Assembly (NCBI GenBank): GCA_037447655.1
Contig: JBBHKE010001671.1
Location: 62,001-126,000 of the forward strand
DNA: 64,000 bases
DNA from: Zygnema cylindricum
Taxonomy: Eukaryota > Streptophyta > Zygnematophyceae > Zygnematales > Zygnemataceae
Reading direction: 5' to 3'
Of this stretch, positions 58,740 to 64,000 are shown in pieces. The first letter of the stretch is position 1. Each line of letters opens with the position of its first letter. The position numbers were made by a program, and so were the translations under genes. The notes beneath the pieces were generated by a model. The model was not told the DNA's origin and did not search any database. It worked only from the letters and a program-made list of their open reading frames with translations.

Positions 58740-59280
58740 TGACTAAGTACCCGTACCTTTTCGTACATTTGCGTATTGTCTTTGTACATTTCAGTACTTT
58801 TAGGGTTATTAAATGGGGTTTGAGGAATTTAGGGTACATTCTCGTGCATTCTCATATATTTCTGTTAAACAACCAACTTTTATTCGTACGTAAACGTATA
58901 GTGTCCGTATATTTTCGTACTTTTGACGGTTATTATTTTGAGATTATTAAGGTACATTTTCGTACGTTTCCGTATATTTCAATTATACGGACTTACATCT
59001 TTCGTACGTCTACGTACAGCGTCCGTATATTTCTGTACTTTTAGGTTTATTAAAGGGGGAATTTCAGGGTGTTTAGGGTACTTCCCGTGCATTTCGTACA
59101 TTCCGGTAAATTACAGTTCAACTGCCTTACATTATCCGTACTCTTCAGTTTTTTATGGTGCACCTTTCGTACAATGCCGTACTTTTTCGTACGTTTATCG
59201 TATCTTTTCGGGTTTTTTAGGATTTTTTAGGGTTAAGGGGATGGTTTTCGTACGTTTTCGTACACCGTACAGCGAAAACT
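58740..59280. repeat. ~125-130 bp degenerate satellite units rich in GTAC
   Basis: About four units run in tandem. Each has a CGTACNTNNACGTA-type start, GTCCGTATATTTCNGTACTTTT, then an AGGGTT/TTTAGGGTAC block and a CCGTATATTTCA block. The same unit continues at 59770-60100 and at the end of 56362-56852. It is non-coding. Confidence 0.75.
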
Positions 59281-59384
59281 AAACGACTTTTATGAAAAAT
59301 ATAAAAGTCGCGAATACTACGTAGTTTTCGGAAAAAAATCCAAATCCGTACGAATAGGACAACTAGGAAAAAAACCCTAATTAG

Positions 59385-59875
59385 AATAACGATTCACAAT
59401 GTAGCGTTGTCGTGGGTCGCAGTACGGACCGCCGTACCGCTAGCACAATGTAGCGTTGTCGTGCGTCGCAATATAGAGCCGTACGCCTGACACAATCTAA
59501 AGTTGCCAACAGTCCCCAGCAAAGACTACCACCCGTACCGGCCCCTAAAAAAGCGTCGTTAAAAGTAAGTGCGGTCCGCCAAAAGTGACGCATAGCGTGC
59601 AGATTGACCATAGATGTCCCGTGCGCATAATACGCACGAAACAAACGAGCGAATACTATGCACGATACGCATTTAACGTTGAATAAAATGCTATAAAATG
59701 CGTATCTGCCTATGTAGCAATATATTTTTGTACATTTCCTGACGATGTCCCTACACTTTGCACCTTTAAGGGTTATTTATAGGATTTGTAGGGCTTTAGA
59801 GTACCTTTCCTTGCATTCCGTATGTTTCAGTATAACTGCTCCACACTTTTCATACATGTAAGTACATCGTCCGTA
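59385..59875. repeat. ~490-bp duplication, copy 2
   Basis: Nearly identical to 56362-56852. It begins within the MITE terminal sequence AATAACGATTCACAATG, although no MITE is attached here. The duplication therefore happened after the MITE at 55827 inserted, copying its last ~16 bases. Confidence 0.92.
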
Positions 59876-60599
59876 GTTTCCGTACCTGTTAAGGTTACAT
59901 ATTTTAGGGTTTGAAGGGTTCATTTCCGTACAGTCCCGTATATTTCAATACAGCTACGCTATACTTTTCGTGCAGTTACGTACACTGGTCGTACATTTTC
60001 GTACATATTAAGGTAATTAAAGGGCCGATTTTAGGGTTTTTAGGGTACTTTGTCATACATTCCTTTATAGTTGAGTACGACTGCCAATACAGTACGACAT
60101 CTTAAACGATTAAAGTATTAAATAAGGTAAGAAAGGTCTACAAGTCGAAATCTAATTCGACCGCGGAAATGAAGTAACGTATATTTTTTCAAAAATTCTG
60201 TACATATCGCCTATCCGTACAATTTACATCCGTACTTTTTGTACGTCCGTACAATATGTCCATACACGAAAACTATACGAAATTTGCCAAAAGTTTAAAA
60301 AACCCAAAAAATAATGCATATTCGTAAAATTTTCAAAAAAATTAACGAATGATACATCTAAGGTTTTTACTTTCGCTGGTACAAATATGTGGTCACAATT
60401 TGCTGTCAAATATTCTTTGAAGATTACTACAATCACGTGTTCTTAATTGACTAGCGCCACGCAAGCTACGATCTGATAGTGAATATCCTTCAGATTTTTA
60501 GCACTGACAAAATTAGCTTTTCAATTGCGAACTAATGAACGTGCGTACGAAGTTATCATACGACAAAACTTTTATACTTTTTGCAGACGCCAGTTTGTA
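59876..60599. other. End of satellite field and unassigned DNA
   Basis: Up to about 60100 two more ~125-bp GTAC-rich units are visible. Beyond that nothing recognisable. Confidence 0.5.
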
Positions 60600-61086
60600 C
60601 GCCAACTCATTTTTTACGGTTTCTGTTTTTCGAACATAACAAAAGTCTTTTGAGAGAAATAGTGTGACGAACAAAAGTTACTGAAAATAGCGTGACGAAA
60701 GAATGTTAAGAAATTTCGTTTTAATTTTGGGTTGTATTTTGGAAAGCGCGTGTCATGTGCAAATCTTAAGATTTTCCGTTGGTTTTACATCATGACAAGT
60801 AGCTCAATCGTCCTGCGTGTCACGGTTTTTTTTTTCTGTATCCGCCAACCCACATCCGCCAACCCACATCCTCGAGGTGGGTTGACAGTTACAGAGAAAA
60901 ATGAAGCGAACGCCTGGTAGTTGAACATCCGACGGTCAGTATTACCTTCCAGACCTTCGGAGAGTATCGACAAGATTCTCTCTAATGTTGTTTTTTGTAT
61001 AAAAACAAAATAAGCGGTAGGGTTTGGTACGGACAGTTGCGGATTTCTGTAAACTACCCCACTTTTCGTCGGATTGAACTTCACCC
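60600..61086 (-). mobile_element. Harbinger left-end fragment (inverted)
   Basis: It matches the left 450 bp of the Harbinger element in reverse orientation. Its end GGGTGAAGTTCAATCCGACG (complement) is followed by TAA. It includes the subterminal palindrome at about 60834-60890, where one arm word (CCGCCAACCCACAT) is tandemly doubled. No coding part is retained. Confidence 0.8.
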
Positions 61087-61899
61087 TAACATAACAGACT
61101 TTTTTGTACATACTAACCAATTAGTGTTGACTTAGAGTAGTGTGAGTAATCAACCTGGTTAGCTTTTATTGTAATGTCAATCACCGTGGGGGCCCAAATT
61201 AGACTGATTACTAAACATGCGCATTTGTTTCTTTTGTTGTTTTGTCAGTTGTAGGTGGCTCACAATTTTATATAGTCATGAGATCATTGTAAAACAAATA
61301 TCAATGTATTAAGTAAAGTAGGGATCTAAGATGTAGTTCTTTAGAGCTGTCGAGTGTAGGAAACGCAGATAAGAAACATGGTTGATAGCGTAGCTTTGTT
61401 GCTTTGAGATAACATAAGAGTTTTTGGAGACATCATGTGTACTAAAGTTGTGAAGTGCTTTGTGTATTTGGTTCGTGTGTTATGTCTTGTTTGAATGTCA
61501 TTTATTTATGGTGGACTATATTACTCATCGCTGGGGATGCGATAGTTTGGGTGTTTTCCGCGATCTATTATAGACTAAGGAACAACAAAAGATAGGGATA
61601 GAGACAAGGATAGAAAGACACGAGACAAAGCGATAGAGACAGTGGTAAATGTTGTCGATTGGTCTTGAACTTTGTGAAGCTTGCAAATGCTTGTTTATTT
61701 TGGGAAAATGGCGGAAAGGGAGTGGTCACTTGTCAAAATAAGAGGCTCTCGGGGTAATATTTTTCCAAGGGTGTCATGAAGGAGACATATAAGGAGCATA
61801 CGAAGATTTTCATGTGGTCCTAACTCCTAATTTTTTTTTTTGGGAAAGACCAAGTTTTTCACTTTTATTGGGCAGAAATGCTATCTCATTACACTATGT
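61087..61899. other. Unassigned DNA
   Basis: GT-rich, CpG-poor sequence without open frames or repeats that I recognise. Confidence 0.5.
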
Positions 61900-62332
61900 T
61901 GATGTGTTTTGCACCTGTTTTCGCAAACTTTGGGAAAGGGGATGGTGGAAAGGCAAGGACACGACATGGTAGAGAAGAGAGGGGCGGTCTGTGGAGGAAC
62001 TGAGCAAGTACGGCAGCAGTGTACTGAAAGCCTCGACAATGTGTACGGACATTACGAAGTCACAAAAACTGTACTGCGTGCGGTTGAAACGTCTCAAATT
62101 GAAGCTGAGTGGAAGTTTCGCAACAAACGTCTCAAATTGAAGCCGAGTGGAAGTTTCGCAACATTTTGTGTACAACTTCATCTGTGAAATGTTTCGTACA
62201 CGTCTACGTAAGTCACTTTTTAAAGTAACAAGTTAGTTGCGTTTACATCGGAATGCTCGAAAAGTATTACGTAAAATCTTAGCTAAAAAACAAATTAACA
62301 AGATTAAGTTTCGGTTACATGGGAAAGTGCCC
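61900..62332. mobile_element. Right-end remnant of a Harbinger-type MITE
   Basis: The segment 62270-62332 (CTAAAAAACAAATTAACAAG, then GTTTCGGTTACATGGG, then GTGCCC) matches the right subterminal and end of 54193 and 58568. The left end is not found. A 36-bp segment at 62090-62160 is tandemly doubled (CGTCTCAAATTGAAGC). Confidence 0.6.
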
Positions 62333-62343
62333 TTCATGATAAC

Positions 62344-62506
62344 ATTTTTTTCGCCACTTAAAACATCGTTCTTCCGTAAATAATTGTCGGATTGTGGATC
62401 TGACGATTGCGATTGAAAGGTAAGGTTCTCAGCTTCCGATTGACGGTTTAAAATGTAAAATCGGAAAAGTGTGTACGGAAAAATGATGTTTTAAGTGGCG
62501 AAAAAA
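62344..62506. repeat. Inverted-repeat core of the small MITEs, without CACCG ends
   Basis: TTCGCCACTTAAAACATCGTT pairs with GATGTTTTAAGTGGCGAA at the other end. The same core lies inside the MITEs at 34408 and 46519. Here no TA/CACCG termini surround it. Confidence 0.75.
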
Positions 62507-62919
62507 CGGTGAACTACGAAATTATACGGTACCCAAATGACTATTTTAAGTTAGAATTGGTCGGTGTGAGCAATCTTTGATGATTTTCAATGTATTACGT
62601 GGTACACCGTGAATCGTTACTAGACTATAGAAATTATTTGAGTAAAGAAAAAATTAGCGTCATTCACTCTAAATTAGTACCAGGAAACGTGGCAGACTAT
62701 TGTCCACGTCCTGAAATAGTGTAGCCTATTCTATTTAAGATATCAATGTCAAAATTTTGGGGTGCCGATATAGAGTACATAAGGCTAATAACGATTCACG
62801 GTGTACCACTCAATTTATAACACATGGTTTACAGGCTTTAAGCGATGGAACATCGTTCAAAATATAGCTGCCCCATATGTTGGCCGTACAAATATATAAT
62901 TTCCTGGTAAACTTCACCC
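62507..62919 (+). mobile_element. Harbinger right-end fragment carrying a MITE
   Basis: Outside the MITE it aligns with 24415-24602. It ends with the right terminus GTACGGCCAACAT and GGGTGAAGTT (complement), followed by TTA at 62920-62922. Confidence 0.8.
62604..62803. mobile_element. TA/CACCG MITE (200 bp) with proven TA duplication
   Basis: The ends CACCGTGAATCGTTACTAG and CTAATAACGATTCACGGTG are flanked by TA at 62602-62603 and 62804-62805. The homologous unoccupied site stands at 24481-24492 as CGTGGTACCACT with a single TA. Confidence 0.93.
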
Positions 62920-63304
62920 TTATTTAAGCACATGGGTACACACCCTTCGAAATAATTTGAAAATAGAAGCTGTCGCTGGATGCTTGTTCCGAAGCCGAAG
63001 CCATTTTGAAATTTGAATTGAACGCTCGGTAAAACGGTTGGTACTTTCATACGAAATGAGCTGTCAAACCCAAAAAAAAGTTTGATTGGTGCATGTAAAT
63101 CCTACTTTGTTGTCAACAATTATTGCTCGCTTCGCACTGGTTCCGTACAGTGAATCATGTTTAAGAGTCTAAAGTATCCCTTACAAAAATGATCAGTGGA
63201 GAAGTTTGCAGTCTGACAGCTAACCGTCTCTCCGTTGGCTCCGTACGCCCTTGCTGGCATTGCTGGCGCGTTGTGCGCTTGTCTTGTTCAGCCACGACAG
63301 CGCC
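62920..63304. other. Upstream region of the edge gene
   Basis: No element recognised. It should contain the promoter of the gene at 63305, but I see no confident TATA box. Confidence 0.4.
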
Positions 63305-64000
63305 ATGGCAGATGATTGGTTGCTTATGCTGTTACTCATGGCGTTTGTTTCCCATACTTCCGGACAACGTGAGTCCAAAGTGGTCCCGAAAACTAAGGAA
63401 ACCTCATCTAATGTCGGACATTTTGGGAAAAAAGGCACTCCAATTTTAAGGATCCAAATATGGGATAAGATCTAGTATTTGGGAAAAAAGGCACTCCAAT
63501 TTTTAGGCGAAAGTTTGGATAAGATCTAGAATTTCATTATTTTAAATTGCACTTAATTCATATTATAACCTTACCACTTCGCAAAGACAAAATTCTACTT
63601 GTTTCTAATCAAACTTCCCATGTCCAAACGAAAAAAAATGTTTGCCTTTTTTTGCATGTGATTTTGACAATCTGGACATGATTTGGCTCAAATGAACGTA
63701 AATGTCAATGCTTGTAAAAATTCTCACATTTTTTTGTTTTTTCTAGGTTTTTTTTCTACATAGTTTGTTGTTTTATTTATTTGTTGTAATACCCCATTCA
63801 GGATTGAAGCTTACTTTTGTTCTTTCTTTTGGGGGAATCCTACAGTGGGCGCACTTTACACTCCAATTGTTATCTCTTCGATTCCGTACTATTATGAGGG
63901 AGATTCCACGGGTTTCTCAAATGTCCACAATGGTGATTCCGGCCCTATCCTGGATTATTACGAGGGATCAGGTCCTGACGTCTTCTTCCAATACACAACA
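63305..64000 (+). CDS. Partial host gene: predicted secreted protein
   Basis: Not recognised by name. Exon 1 is 63305-63368: the ATG is in a strong context (GCGCCATGGCA) and encodes MADDWLLMLLLMAFVSHTSG, a typical signal peptide. Donor C|GTGAGT and acceptor TCCTACAG define an intron at 63369-63845. Exon 2 runs from 63846 to the window edge, in frame (phase 1), without a stop. It encodes an acidic, aromatic-rich mature part (SSIPYYYEGDSTGFS, then GSGPDVFFQYTT). The GPDVFFQ-T pattern recalls beta-sandwich domains of the bacterial pre-peptidase C-terminal type (GPDVVYSFT), but that is a weak hint. The intron holds a tandem duplication of about 55 bp (GGGAAAAAAGGCACTCCAAT at 63423 and 63480). It lacks transposon features, so it is the best candidate for a real gene. 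The 3-prime end lies outside. Confidence 0.6.

Noticed and set aside
60600-62919. One large Harbinger element between 60600 and 62919
   Set aside because: The two ends are not arranged as an inverted pair around a common interior. They are separate fragments.

Overview
The window reads as a repeat-dominated stretch of a land-plant nuclear genome. The evidence is Ty1/copia and Ty3/gypsy retrotransposon remnants primed by initiator-methionine tRNA, a PIF/Harbinger DNA transposon with its Myb-like companion gene, a non-autonomous hAT element, many MITEs and introns of plant type. I cannot place the species. Almost every long open frame belongs to a transposable element, and nearly all are broken by stops or frameshifts. 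The one candidate host gene is a partial one with a signal peptide, entering at the right edge (63305-64000).

Layout. 1-3165: unassigned DNA, a polypurine tract, a truncated MITE and a 622-bp hAT element (2099-2720) with an 8-bp target duplication. 3166-24602: one PIF/Harbinger element bounded by matching ends and TTA duplications. Without its insertions it is about 6.6 kb. It carries a Myb/SANT-like gene on the + strand (3928-6389) and a DDE transposase on the - strand (24072 to 8633). It was hit by a copia-type LTR that is now a solo LTR (6516-7336, duplication GTTGA), and by copia element A (9219-23224, duplication GTAAC), which splits the transposase. Element A is itself interrupted by two related copia pieces: B (14902-21346) and the 5-prime part of C (11441-13739). 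24776-34843: MITEs of three families, a six-copy repeat cluster and an internally deleted Harbinger copy (32100-33691). That copy confirms the big element's ends and helps read its gene structure. 35066-45998: copia E (A-like) with copia D (B/C-like) nested inside. 46519-62919: more MITEs, a CpG-poor gypsy remnant (48.6-52 kb), a satellite/minisatellite field (55.0-60.1 kb) and Harbinger fragments.

How the parts relate. Two copia groups use the same initiator tRNA differently. A-type has a primer site matching the tRNA 3-prime end. B/C/D has a site matching the tRNA anticodon arm, as in Drosophila copia. B/C/D LTRs also carry an antisense tRNA-like module with a Pol III B box at a constant place. 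The MITE families share ends with larger elements, and for one family an unoccupied target site is present in the same window.

Limits. All identities are by eye, and no searches were run. Boundaries marked by target duplications are firm to the base; those described as approximate are not.
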